DNA of 64,000 nt, from the NCBI GenBank assembly GCA_951217055.1, contig OX578284.1, forward strand, positions 20,036,187 through 20,100,186, in the 5' to 3' direction. Within the stretch, counting starts at the first letter, position 1; the number at the start of each line of letters is the position of its first letter. Made by a program: the position numbers and the translations under genes. The stretch comes from Gerris lacustris. Taxonomy: Eukaryota > Arthropoda > Insecta > Hemiptera > Gerridae. Under the pieces are notes generated by a model. It did not search any database, was not told the DNA's origin, and saw only the letters and a program-made list of their open reading frames with translations. Below, piece by piece: positions 45,481 through 56,489 of this stretch.

Positions 45481-46379
45481 TTTAAATTTTTTCCCGTCAT
45501 AAATAAATATAATGAACCGCGATGAACCTTAGACCTTACCACGCCTTCTTAACAAACTCATATTAAATCCTATTATTTTTTGCCCCTTTGATGCCCAGAT
45601 AATAGCCTACCAAATTAACATTTTAACCCTTAAAGGAAGAATTATTCCCTCTAAATTACTTATTCATGGAAATCAACTTCTTAAACAAGCCTCCTCATCT
45701 TAATATTTAATAAGCAAGGAAAAAAAAAGACTTGGAAGTGTCTCTTTTAGGCCTCTCATTTACCATAAACAACTTAAAAATCTGATATTTCATTCAACTC
45801 TAAAGATATATTTCGCAGAATAAAACTGGACTATTAGAATATGTGAATTAGAACATTCATAACCATATACACCTACAAGTATATAGCCTATAAGTATTGA
45901 CCTATGTATATACAAAGAAACTTTTTGTTATAGTTATTTTACTACCTAATATTTTAATAAAATTAATTATAATAATATATTTTGGAAAATCTACTGTTGT
46001 AATCCTGATGTCGATTTGTCTATTGCCTATATTCACCCCTTAAATGAAGGAGCAACATACTTTACAATCACCAACCATAACCATTTACCGGATTAAATCA
46101 AATGAATTACAATTGCTGACAATAAGGAAAAGATAACATAGCGTAGCATTGTATCACTTTCCTTAAATATGTTGTGTAAAAGATCCACTCGCGGTTTAAA
46201 TAATTAAAAAAGCCTGATTAAAGTTCATTAACTGGATTACTTTCAAATTCTCGTGGCTTTAAAATAATTATGTATTTAAAAACTTCTAACAAAATGTTTG
46301 ATATATCGTTAGGTAAAAGAATAATTCTAGAAATAAATAACTAAGAAAGATTTATGGGTAATGGATTAAAAGTTTACCA
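45481..46379. other. AT-rich DNA, nothing recognised
   Basis: No coding or repeat feature recognised. Confidence 0.45.
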
Positions 46380-46440
46380 AATAAAGAATAGTGGATAAAG
46401 AACTGAAGCTTGTGGAACACCCCGCTTACCAAAAATAAAG
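46380..46440 (-). pseudogene. degenerate LINE reverse transcriptase motif
   Basis: The minus strand reads GKRGVPQASVLYPLFF, matching the GVPQGSVLGPLLF block of jockey/CR1-type reverse transcriptases with two substitutions. Neighbouring sequence is not recognisable. Confidence 0.45.
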
Positions 46441-46479
46441 GAAATAAAATAAATAGAAAAAAAGGGAGGGAATCGGATG

Positions 46480-46890
46480 AAACCTTAGGAGTTAGTCCTT
46501 AGAGATTCTGCAGAGAGAAGACTGTTCCAAATTACCCCTCCTAGACGTCCTACTAGATCCTTTCTACCCTCCGAACCCAGGGAGGTTTCCCGTTTTTATT
46601 AAATTTTCCTTGGCTCCCTACGTCTTCTCCAATCTAAGAGAAGATACTAAGGACTAGGCTATATGGGGGAGAATTGCTGAAAAGGAAGCCCCGGCAGCAA
46701 ACTCAGCAGAGGAGAAATAGTAGCGGTGCAATAACTTCTCCAGATAAAGTCTCGAGTCAAAACTAGAGCGACACAGCTGTAACTTAGAAATTGACTTGGA
46801 GCGAATTTGTCGAGTGAATCGTGTTGTAATAAAATCACCAGTCTTTATTGAATATGTAACTTAACTGAATTGTCCTTTTATTCGCCACAA
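46480..46890 (+). other. GC-richer segment, possible solo-LTR remnant
   Basis: More CpG and purine-rich than the flanks. It ends with ttgtaataaaatcaccagtc, tttattgaatatgtaac and ttattcgccacaag, an arrangement (polyadenylation signal, then about 50 bp, then a possible primer-site word) seen at LTR 3' ends. No second LTR or internal region is visible. Confidence 0.25.
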
Positions 46891-47447
46891 GACCTATAAT
46901 GCAATCAATAGACTCGATTACACTTTTTTCTTTTTTTTTAATAATAAGCAGCCGAAGTGAAATATTGTTAATAAATCAATTTACAGACTGTTTAACTACA
47001 TTTTATACGACTCTTTAATATTACTTAAAGGTTATATTTGCATAAAAGAAGTTAATAAGATCATCAATGCCGGGAAAATGTAGGTCGGAATCTAACATTG
47101 GTTAAATGTGTTTGTTTATAACAGTTACGGAAGCTAACAGTGAGAATCATTAGCCATTAAGAGGTAAAACCGCAAAAGGTCTTCACGGCAATTAAGAAAT
47201 ATTATAATATATCAAGGCAATTTAGCAGTTGCACAAAATATTTAAAATAGAAAACATAATTAATCAAACAGAATATCAGAAACAACATTCACTTTTTTTT
47301 TATGTAAATAGTAAGGGTAATGATACATTGGTATAAACAACAAGTCGAAAGACAATTTTAAAGGTTTATTAAACAAATAATGATATTGACTAAACACACA
47401 TTGCCCAGGACATGAACTTTACAAGGGGTTCCATTTATGTAATTTTT
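46891..47447. other. AT-rich DNA, nothing recognised
   Basis: No feature recognised. Confidence 0.45.
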
Positions 47448-48034
47448 AGGGTCCGTAGGCAAAACCAAGGACCCTTATATTTTCCTGCGTGTGTCTGTCC
47501 GTCCGTCCTGTCGCCTGCTCTCACGGCTACACCTTTCGTCCGATCACTTTGAAATTTGGCAAGCATGTGTCTTGTAGCTACCCACATATTTTAAAAATAT
47601 AGCGACTTAAGGGTTAAATTTTTTATATTTTTTTTTTCGACACCGTGAGGGGTATCATATGAAAGGGTACGTCGAGCTGATTACAAAAAATATAATTCTT
47701 TTGTTTTAACTTTGATAGGGCGAGCGTAGGGCAAGTTTGAAGTGGGTTTGAAACGTACCCCCCCCCCCCTCTATCTCGCTATTTTTTATTGACAAAATAC
47801 GTTTTTTTATAATTATCTTCTTTTCGATGTATTTATATGGTTGTAGTCCGGTTCAGTGGCAAAAAAATACTTTATCAGAAGTTTGTTAATGTGTTTTGAG
47901 AATATCAGACCCATAGGATAGTTCAAAGTAAGCTTTTTAGCATTTTAAAAAACACCATCAATAGGGTACTACTTAAACTATACAGGGTTGCCTACGGACC
48001 CTCGCTGAGTGCTGACTAGCACACACTTGACCTG
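47448..48034 (-). mobile_element. dispersed repeat family G, copy 2
   Basis: Inverted relative to 14331-15050. It begins agggtccgtaggcaaaacca and ends gcctacggaccctcgc, followed by the hairpin gtgct gact agcac (48009-48022) and acttgacctg. The copies share the terminal word in inverted orientation and the hairpin outside one end. Copy 2 is about 130 bp shorter than copy 1. Confidence 0.75.
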
Positions 48035-48209
48035 TTTATTTTAAATTTATTTTATTAATTTCTTCCATAAATGTACCAGCCAGATTAATCTGCCTAAAGA
48101 TATATTATTATAATGAAGAAGCTTATAAAATATGAATATTATAAGCATTATAAATTTAATTAATTAAATTTATTAGCAATTATTTATTTAATCATTAATT
48201 AAAAAAATA

Positions 48210-48805
48210 GTGTCAATTAGTGTGGCACATAGATTCCTCGATTCGTACTCAGTATACTTTAATGATTTTATGCTTTTTACAACTATAATTATAAAATGTA
48301 TTTAATTTTCCTCTCGTTTTTAAATTGTTTTTACTTTTTACAAGAACTAAAGTATCAATTTAGCAAAATTTAAAGAGAACAGAAGGTTAAAATTAATCTG
48401 GATCTATCTTTGGGTTACTTTCGATAAATTATTCAAATTTCATTAAAAATCAGATGAGTACCTTTAAAGATGTAGGTGTAAATAAATGTATGTTTGTGTG
48501 CATGTAAAAGAGAGACAAATGGGCACCGAAGATTGAAACTTATATTGGACCAACATGGGATAATTATGATCTACCATACATATTTAATTAAAATCGGACG
48601 AATAGTTTTTAAGATAATATGTTGGTTCGCAAAAAATGAGCGTCAGACCGACAGACAGACACGGAACCATACGTGTTCCCCTAGATATGTGTCCATATCT
48701 AGGACGGATTTCTGTTGGGAATTTTTGAAATCGGTGACAAAAATGTTCTTACTTTAGAACGATCACATAACTGCCGTTACCTTCAGTAAGCTCGGAATCA
48801 GAATT
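48210..48805 (+). mobile_element. dispersed repeat family B, best copy
   Basis: About 590 bp from gtgtcaattagtgtggcac to gttaccttcagtaagctcgg. The interior has gagcgtcagaccgacagaca, the likely seed of the minisatellite at 4.1-4.5 kb. The 87-codon plus frame (48494-48757) is not preserved in other copies. Confidence 0.75.
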
Positions 48806-48830
48806 TGGAGAAACTGTAGTGGAAGGATAT

Positions 48831-49203
48831 GGATTAAATGTAATCGATTATCATATATCGATTACCACATTTTAGCTATACCTAATCTACATTAGATCTA
48901 AACATAGATATTCATATTAATTGTATGAAAAATATACATTTTAAATTTAGATTTAGAAAATAGTTATTGATTATCATTGATCCACATAATATAATAATCG
49001 ATCAAAGTTAATGAGCAAATATATTAAATATAAAATATCGTAGAAGACAGCAGAAAAAAGGTTAATAAAAATTTAGTTATTTAATATAAAGCTGTTTAAT
49101 TTAAAATTGCAATCGTAAAAAAACTATTTCAGTACAGTTCGTATGATATAAAACGAATGATTTCCCAAGAAAGTTGTGGTAGGGGAGTTACACTTTCGTA
49201 TTA
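48831..49203 (+). repeat. 373-bp direct repeat, left copy
   Basis: Runs from ggattaaatgtaatcg to acactttcgtatta. By eye it is identical to 51152-51524. It directly abuts the 3' end of the minus-strand LINE. Confidence 0.9.
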
Positions 49204-51151
49204 ATAATAATAATCGTTTATTTATTTAACAAGTTTGGTACATGAATAATAGTAATTAACAAACGATATAGCCTTGGTCACTGGACCGTCAGGCGAGATC
49301 CCAGCACAAAATGTTAACATATTGACATAATAAATAGTAACAATGACCTTAGACAATGTAAGGAGAGCATGCATAAATATAAATAGAGTAATAACAACCA
49401 ACACGTTACAACAATATAAATATGAAGACTTTAAATAATTAGAAACATAAACAACAACAAAAATAAATAGATATAAAAATAAAAACAACATAAAGATAAG
49501 AGAATAAAAATGCAAATGATAAAATTCCTTAAGCGTTTCAGACTATCTCTGGAAATACAAAATCTTATCTTACTACGAGGTTTTTGTATGTAAACATTAA
49601 CTTAGGGTAAGTAGCCCACACATACAATAACTAACTAAACACTAAATTTCTATACATGCAAATTAAAACAAATAAAATTTATAAAAAATAATATAAATTA
49701 TGGGCTATATTAAAATTGTATCTGATTTAACCATGCACTAACTCGCTTTTTCTGTATTTAGAAGCAGCTACAAAATAATTACAGAGTGCTTTCCAGTCTT
49801 TCCCATTTAACATTGTAGGATTTCCACCGAAGTTAAATGATTTTTCCCGAGGTAGCTTTGTCGAATGTGAGATAGAGCAGAGCACTGGGTGAGGAAATGG
49901 TGGAGATCTTCTCTGGTCTGTACGTGACAAAGAGGACATTCTGGAAAATCTTCTTCTACCCATGGATTATAACTTAAACCCACCATATCAGATCGCAATT
50001 TTATGATTTGCTTACTCATTGAAAATGATAGAGTGTGGAAATAATGGTCTTTGAGATCAAATGATAGGTAACAATATAGAGGGTGGTTTTCACTAGAGCG
50101 CGCTTTCTCTAAGCTGTGTTTGGCGTCCATCGCTGTCATAGCATCTAACAACTGAGGAGAGTATATAGACCACTGATCTGCCACACTCAAACTTTGGTCA
50201 GGCATAATACCATATTTTGTCATAAGATCACTCCACTCCTTATACCATAATATCCTATCATTTATCACAAATTTTGCTATTATATTCGGCCACCTCGCAT
50301 TACTCATCTCGCACAGTACTTTTTCAATATACTTCACATGTAGCCTGTAGGTGTAGATGTACATACTGTTTACTCCACATTCCAACTGGAGAAAGTAGCT
50401 AGCAGTATTAAGAGGTAAACCAAAAACTTTTTTAAGGAAGTATCTTTGAAGCTTTTCGGTCTCTTCAAATCGATTCCATCCCCATACCTGGGCTCCATAA
50501 CACATAATCGATCTGGAGATCGAGTGAAATAATTGTAACCTCGTCTTGAAGGTGAAATCTTTAGTGGACCACAAAACATCACCGGTATTATTGAGCGCGA
50601 GTTTTCCAGCATTCAGTTTGTCTTTTAAATGTGTTTTAATGCTAAGTGTGGAGGATAGAGTGATTCCAAGGTATTTATACTCTGGCACAATTTCTATTTG
50701 TTGACCCCTGTAGTACCATTTTTCTTTTTTTGATGTTCTTCCACCATTTGGCTTGAATACCATTATTTTAGATTTCGATAGATTCACCGATAAACTCCAC
50801 TTTTGACAATACTCGTCCAGGTTTTTTATCATCCTTCTAAGCGTTATGATGTTATCACTCAGTAGGACAATATCGTCGGCGTAAGCTAACATCTTAATTT
50901 TCATGCCCCGTACGCATAGGTCTCCGTCAAGCTCATCATACAAGTCATTTAGAAATAAACTAAATAACAAGGGGCTAATGAGGCATCCTTGCTTTACTCC
51001 TGTTTTTATTTTAAACTCATCTGACAGTCCGCTCTTAGTCCACACTGCTGCCGCGGTCTCCCTGAACAGTTCCTTTGTATTGCTAAGCATTCGTGTCGAG
51101 ATACCAAGTACAGAAAGTTTGTAAAAAAGCGCTCAAATGTAATCGATATGC
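49204..51151 (-). mobile_element. 5'-truncated LINE bracketed by 373-bp direct repeats
   Basis: Minus-strand element of about 1.95 kb with roughly 600 bp of 3' UTR ending in a short ATT-type tail (ataataataatcg on the plus strand), not poly-A. The reading frame continues upstream of the first ATG to about 51145, giving ALFYKLSVLGISTR, where the element is truncated. The bracketing direct repeats would be a target duplication far above the usual 5-20 bp. Confidence 0.8.
49807..51090 (-). pseudogene. LINE reverse transcriptase, 5'-truncated, clade unclear
   Basis: 427 codons from the first ATG, without internal stop. Motifs: GVKQGCLISPLLFSLFLNDL near residue 31, catalytic YADDIVLL near 69, YKYLGITL near 139, IMCYGAQVWGW near 195, EKLQRYFLKKVFGLPLNTA near 212, and a C-terminal knuckle CPLCHVQTREDLHHFLTQC near 388-406. 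The GxxQGC..SP.LF and FLKKxxGLP blocks point to the broad jockey/CR1/L2-type group, but I cannot name the clade. Endonuclease and motif A are missing, so it cannot move by itself. The uninterrupted frame and the identical flanks suggest a young insertion. Confidence 0.85.
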
Positions 51152-51524
51152 GGATTAAATGTAATCGATTATCATATATCGATTACCACATTTTAGCTAT
51201 ACCTAATCTACATTAGATCTAAACATAGATATTCATATTAATTGTATGAAAAATATACATTTTAAATTTAGATTTAGAAAATAGTTATTGATTATCATTG
51301 ATCCACATAATATAATAATCGATCAAAGTTAATGAGCAAATATATTAAATATAAAATATCGTAGAAGACAGCAGAAAAAAGGTTAATAAAAATTTAGTTA
51401 TTTAATATAAAGCTGTTTAATTTAAAATTGCAATCGTAAAAAAACTATTTCAGTACAGTTCGTATGATATAAAACGAATGATTTCCCAAGAAAGTTGTGG
51501 TAGGGGAGTTACACTTTCGTATTA
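51152..51524 (+). repeat. 373-bp direct repeat, right copy
   Basis: Identical by eye to 48831-49203. The 13 bp just before it (aaatgtaatcgat, 51135-51147) repeat its own start at 51158, a short extra duplication at the LINE 5' junction. Confidence 0.9.
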
Positions 51525-51529
51525 TTTTG

Positions 51530-52145
51530 TTTGATTGAAGCCAAGAAAATCCAGTGGTAAGGGAATCCCTAGGATGTTTGAGAGACGCGGGGAATCAGGG
51601 CGAGAGGGAAGGGTATGAAGAGCTGTCAGCGAAACGGGATTGGTAAGATCCAGGCTGTGGCCACATCTCGAGGGAATGTAAAGGGGGGGGGATTATACGG
51701 GGCTGGAGGCGACAGACTGGGGAGGCTGACTGCGCCCTAGGGTGGGACATCAAGGCACCCCAAGGGCTAGAAACCCTTGCTTCCCGCAAAACCCGCAGTA
51801 TAGCTCGCACCCAGGGTTTAGACTATTCTACTTCTACTCCCTCACACTCCCATGGGGCTCTTGGCCCGTATCAACCTCGAGGTATTCCCTCATTTAATTT
51901 GGGGACCCGAGGGCGAGTCGTCCTAATTAACCGAGACCGGCTACAAATTAGCTCCTGAGGCCGTGAACCGTTTCCACTGCTCGTCCTACAATTACCGCTT
52001 GGTCAAATAAAGCTTACGATCAACACCTTTTTCAACTCTCTGTTCTCAGCGTTATTCACGACTGGCTCACTTCTACTAAACCTACCTAAACTAACACTGC
52101 AACCTAACCAGGGATTTGGCACAGATAATATTTTCATATTATCTC
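51530..52145. other. GC-rich segment, possible LTR or pseudogene
   Basis: Clearly more GC-rich than its surroundings, with ctcgagggaatg, ggggacccgagggcgag and gtcaaataaagc (a polyadenylation-like word at 52003-52009), then cagggatttggcacag at 52110. The order resembles an LTR 3' half, but no partner or ORF supports it. All frames are interrupted. Confidence 0.25.
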
Positions 52146-52999
52146 TTCTCTCCTGAAAGATAATTTAAAATTCAAAAGACACGCTCTTTAACGAAAAACA
52201 GCAAACAATTTGATTTAACAATTTAAATCATTTTAAGCCTGAATAAATCTGCTGTGAGTAACTGGGTTTAACTTAACTATTTCATTTATTTGTCATTAGT
52301 AAAACTGTTTGTTTGTCGAGTTTGTAGGATTTTAATTTCTTCTTTGAGCTTACCAAAGGTAAAAGGAGGTTTTTGTTCATTCTAATGATGGCAATTTCTT
52401 TGTCTCCGAATTGAAAAGTTTCTAGACAAAAATCTGTTTTAGACAGTAGGGGACCGTAAATTGATATTCCCTGCGCACCGTTTGGGAATCGTTTAGGACA
52501 GCTTGTATGCGCATGCGTTAACATTTTACAGTAATAAAACATCGTCACGTTGGAATGGGCTTGTTACTGTTTTCGCAAAGTATTAAAACATTCAAGGAAA
52601 CCTAACAGATAGGGAACCTTCTTGTTAATATGTGTGACGATTTACATAAATGCTCATTTCATACAAACCAGTACTTAGGAATTGTCAGAGGATCGTTTGT
52701 AACGTGTAGTAAACGGTTCGCCAACGATCCCGGCGTGGGTTGGAACGGTTTGGATGACGGTAGGAAACACTGTTAAAAGTCCGGTTTAAACGGCTTTTAT
52801 CCACTGCGCAGGCCCGTCACGATCCCGTGGACGGCAAACTAATTGGTTGGAACAAACATATTAAATTCAAACCGTTCAAAATTAAATCGGTTTTTAGATT
52901 ACACGCTTTCGATAAAATTAGTTCAGTTAACATAGTTAGTTTTTTTATTATTATTATTAGAAAAATTAATTCTTACATTCAATAAAATATGCATCCTAT
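52146..52999. other. mixed segment; unrecognised ORF and CpG-rich stretch
   Basis: A minus frame of 88 codons (52282-52548) has mixed composition (CPKRFPNGAQGISIYG) but matches no family I know. Upstream of it, 52680-52870 is CpG-rich (acggttcgccaacgatcccg), which could be a promoter. Evidence is too thin to call a gene. Confidence 0.25.
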
Positions 53000-53800
53000 C
53001 TATCTGTCAGTCAGTAGCGTTTACGTGTCCAACAGTCCGACGATAACTTGAGTAAAAGTTAACAGATTTAGTTGAAATTTGTTATACATGTTCCTATTAC
53101 TAATACACAGACTAAGTTTGTTGGACAGTGCTATCCGTCAAGGATTTCGCGCGCAACGCTCGCGTAAACGTAAGCTTCAAATGTAAAATTGGAATTTCAG
53201 GGCGGGAAAGAATTCTATTATCACCTATTTGATGTGACTAACATTTTTAACAAATAAAATGTTTAGTAAAACCAACAGCGGCAACGCTAAAACAGCAAAA
53301 ACTATTAAAGCGGACCTAAACGTTTAAAATAAAGAAAACAACGTTTTCAACAATATCTGACGTTCTGACAGATCGATTTGAATAAAACTTCAATTGAATC
53401 ATCTAAAGTTCTATTGTAACATGCATGTAACATGTCGTACATAGAAGAGAATGGTTGTAGTAAAGAGCCGTGTATTGCTGAAATAGGACAATTACTCTCT
53501 CTCGCCCCGGCCTACTTCATTTAAACTATTATGAAATGTATCACTTCACTATACAAGAACTTTTGCTATGTACATGTACATGTACATATGTAGTGAAGTG
53601 ATACATTTCATAATAGTTTAAATGAAGTAGGCCGGGGCGAGAGAGAGTAATTGTCCTATTTCAGCAATACACGGCTCTTTACTACAACCATTCTCTTTAA
53701 CTATCAACTCATCATGATTAACTATTTTCTTAATATTCAATATTTATTTTATTACGCTCGCTTCAATGAAAGAGCTACGCTAAACGCGCTTAATAAATAG
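53000..53800 (+). mobile_element. dispersed repeat family D, copy 2
   Basis: Inverted relative to copy 1 (8641-8722 plus 9599-10230). Shared words include acgataacttgagtaaaag, gttggacagtgctatccg, gcgcgcaacgctcgcgtaaa, aagtgatacattt, tatcaactcatcatgatt and ttacgctcgcttcaatga. It lacks the jockey-like LINE and so preserves the empty site. It carries the inverted duplication at 53446-53696. Confidence 0.8.
53446..53696. repeat. long palindrome, 106-bp arms, 39-nt spacer
   Basis: The left arm 53446-53551 and right arm 53591-53696 are perfect or nearly perfect complements (agagaatggttgtagtaaag at one end, cttcacta at the other). The spacer contains the smaller palindrome atgtacatgtacatgtacat. Only the right arm has a counterpart in family D copy 1, so the left arm is an added inverted copy. 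Confidence 0.92.
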
Positions 53801-53848
53801 ACGCAAATACACAAAACCTTAGCGTTTTAGAGTCTAGATCTCTATTAA

Positions 53849-53871
53849 AAAAAAAAAAAAAAAAAAAAAAA
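53849..53871. repeat. poly-A run
   Basis: About 23 A residues after ctctatt. It may be the end of family D or of an unrecognised retroelement. Confidence 0.9.
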
Positions 53872-54723
53872 TCCAATTCTTTCTTTATTATTATAAAGTA
53901 GCACAAAAAAGTTTGGAGTATTCAAACTTTTTACTTGTCTACAGTTGTTTATATAGTTTAATATAAACCTAGATATTAAAATGGAAGATTATATAGACTG
54001 AAATTATTCGAGCGTTTTGAAATACAAGAATTAAAAATTAAATTATAAAATAAAGAAAGGTAGTAATGTTAAAAACAGGAACGAAAATAGTAAACAGATT
54101 AAAATTTAAACAGTCGATTTATTTTTTAGTAGCTTAAAGTTCTATATAATGAAAATGTACTATTGTATAAAATTCTATAGGGAAAAAGGAAAATAATTTA
54201 TTTGTCATTTTCATTTGAGACCGGTTAAAAACATGACTATTAAAAATAATCTGGTTTCAAAATACTCTACTTAATAAGTTTTGCTTCCTTGGATATTCGC
54301 ATGCAACAAACGCATTTTCTATTTTCATCGCACAGTGTTTTGTCTCGTGCACAGGCAGAATCTTAAGTAGTAACACAAATACTTTGAAATATATCTCATT
54401 ATAGCTTACTTCACCTATTTATACAGGGTGGGCCAAAAAAAACCGTACTTTTTCGAACACTTATAGCTCAGCTTCTGTAATAGATAGAGATATGGGGTTT
54501 GCGGGGTCTGAAAACTACAGTATTTTACTTTAAATTCATATCAATAACTTTACAAACTATTGGATGAAAGCCATGCAATGACGGTTTGAATTAGGGTCTT
54601 AAAAAAGTCGTTATCTGGTGTTATATACTTTTGATAGAATAAATAATCATATGGTGGAGTGGGGTTTCTTTGTAGGTAAGTGGGAGGAGTCCTTCAGTGT
54701 TATAAATAACAAACATTGAAGAT

Positions 54724-55270
54724 GTGTTAAGCACAATGTTGCCTAAAATTGAGGATCAAATGCCAAATTACACGATTATGCAAGATGGTGCCCCATCCCA
54801 TCGCTCCTTGCAAACGATTCAATACTTGCAAGAGAATTGCCCAGACTTCATTCAGCCAGACGAGTGGCAGCCCAACAGTCCAGACCTAAATCCAATTGAC
54901 TACTCAGTTTGCTGTTGGTAAAAACAAAGAGTTTACGTGGGAGGCAAAATAAAGGACGTCGATGTACTTGGAAAGAGGATTCTTCGTGCCTGGGATGAAT
55001 TCAGTGGCGTAACTATGGGCCCGCATTGCAGGCGGGCCCCCAAATCAACGTCGAGGGGCCCCCAGTTTTAAACGCAGGAGGGTTTTTTCTCATCAATTTT
55101 GTTTGGCGAGGGGCCCCCAATGCCCTAGCTACGCCACTGGGGATGATATGCGTCAATCAACTATTGCTGGGGCCACATCCCACTGGAGAAGGAGAGTGCA
55201 GGCTGTCGTAAATTATCTAGGAGACATATTGAATCATACAACAAGTAAATCTGTAAAATATGCATTAGTT
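54724..55270 (+). pseudogene. mariner-type transposase remnant (DD37D)
   Basis: The open part (54724-54921) reads MLPKIEDQMPNYTIMQDGAPSH and then WQPNSPDLNPIDYS. Aspartates in MQDGAPSH and in NPID are the second and third catalytic acids, with 37 residues between them, the spacing of the DD37D (maT-like) group. After a stop at 54919 the reading resumes as KQRVYVGGKIKDVDVLGKRI and LRAWD. It is split by a MITE at 55002-55139 and continues with MRQSTIAGATSHWRRRVQAV. The first catalytic aspartate and the DNA-binding domain are absent. Confidence 0.82.
54992..55147. mobile_element. 138-bp hAT-type MITE nested in the mariner element
   Basis: The element proper is 55002-55139. The left end is CAGTGGCGTAACTATGGGCC and the complement of the right end is CAGTGGCGTAGCTAGGGC. 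Flanking gggatgaa (54992-54999, followed by two extra bases) and gggatgat (55140-55147) look like an 8-bp target duplication with one change. It interrupts the transposase between RAWD and MRQST. The CAGTGGCG terminus is shared with the larger element at 35263. Confidence 0.82.
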
Positions 55271-55515
55271 GATTTTTTTTTTTTAACTTTTGTTAAATAC
55301 ATTTAATTTATCAAAACTACCCGGACAACGACTTTTTTAAGACCCTAATTCAAGCCGTCATTTCATGGTTTTAACCCAATAATTTGTTAAGTTATAGACA
55401 TGAAATTAAAAGTAGAAGAATGTAGTTTTCAGACCCCTCAAACCCCATATCTCTATCTATTACAGAAGCTGAGCTATAAGTGTCCAAAAAAGTCCGGTTT
55501 TTTGCCCACCCTGTA

Positions 55516-56419
55516 AGCTGGAAGCTTTGTGCACTCTAATTGGCTAGCGTTTTTTGTTAAGCCTCTAAACAAATCAGGTAGGTAATACCATATGTATAGA
55601 TATCATTAGTCCGAAGCCGACCTAACCTTTATGAGAGTCTAACCAAGGTTTATTATTGTGTGTTTGGACTATATTTCTATGGAAAGAGTTTGAAGCGTTT
55701 TAGACATACTAATATCCTACAATTGTCATTATTAATCCACCCCTTTTAGTACACATTTGAAAAGATCAAAGGACTAGGTGGAGAAGCCATAAAAAGCATG
55801 TGAAAAAATTCAGCAGAAAAAACCGAGGGCTTTTTCCCTTTTCTAAGCGTTGAAATGCCCTCAGTCAACTCCTCAAACAAGATCAAAGGGACGGAACCTC
55901 ACCTATTCACCGGCCAAGAAAAACCTTTTAGTTAGACGCCCTATCTTGAACTTCTCGATATATCCTTTAACGTAGAGATGAATTATAATAAGTAGACATA
56001 CATCGAGTAATTTATTAGTCTAATATATTTTATTGGTTAAACTAATTTTTTAAACAAATCTTTACGCAGACAGCACAAAATTATCATTTTGCTGACAAAC
56101 CAAAAAGTTTGTTGATTTATATGTAAAGGGCCAACTAATCTCGTATCAGAGCTACCGAGACCCCCCGCGCTTAAAATATTATATAATAATAACCATTTAT
56201 TGTTGATAAAAATTTCATAAACCATAAAATACTAGTTACAATACTTACAATAAAAACAATAAAAATAAAAAATAAAATAACGTAAAGAAAACGTAAAATA
56301 AAAATGTTTACAATAAAAACGTAAAGCAAATACTTCTTAAAAAATACTTTAAGAATACTTTTTTAAAAAGAAAGTATACTTTCTTTTACTACGGACGCCA
56401 CAAATTTAGCTGATAATAT
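55516..56419. other. AT-rich DNA, nothing recognised
   Basis: No coding or repeat feature supported. A small minus frame (56037-56225) has no motif. Confidence 0.45.
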
Positions 56420-56489
56420 GTGTGGTACTTTATACAGGTTTGAAGTTGCTCTATTATATTTTATAATATTTATATATTTACATTTTCAT

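Larger units (their letters stand above)
54422..55515 (+). mobile_element. mariner-type transposon (DD37D) with ~190-bp TIRs
   Basis: The element proper is 54424-55513, flanked by TA on both sides. The ends begin cagggtgggccaaaaaaaac and (complement) cagggtgggcaaaaaaccgg. Similarity between the ends continues for about 190 bp (gctcagcttctgtaatagat, agagatatggggttt, tgacgg.ttgaattagggtc). TA duplication and the transposase remnant place it in the IS630-Tc1-mariner superfamily. The N-terminal half of the transposase is deleted and a 138-bp MITE has inserted, so it is inactive. Confidence 0.88.

Noticed and set aside
46480..46890. Confident solo LTR
   Set aside because: Only a polyadenylation-like word and composition support it. 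No second LTR, target duplication or clear TG/CA ends were found.
48831..49203. 373-bp repeats as LTRs of a retrotransposon
   Set aside because: They lack TG...CA ends, a primer-binding site and a polypurine tract. The enclosed gene is a LINE-type reverse transcriptase on the minus strand with no protease or integrase.
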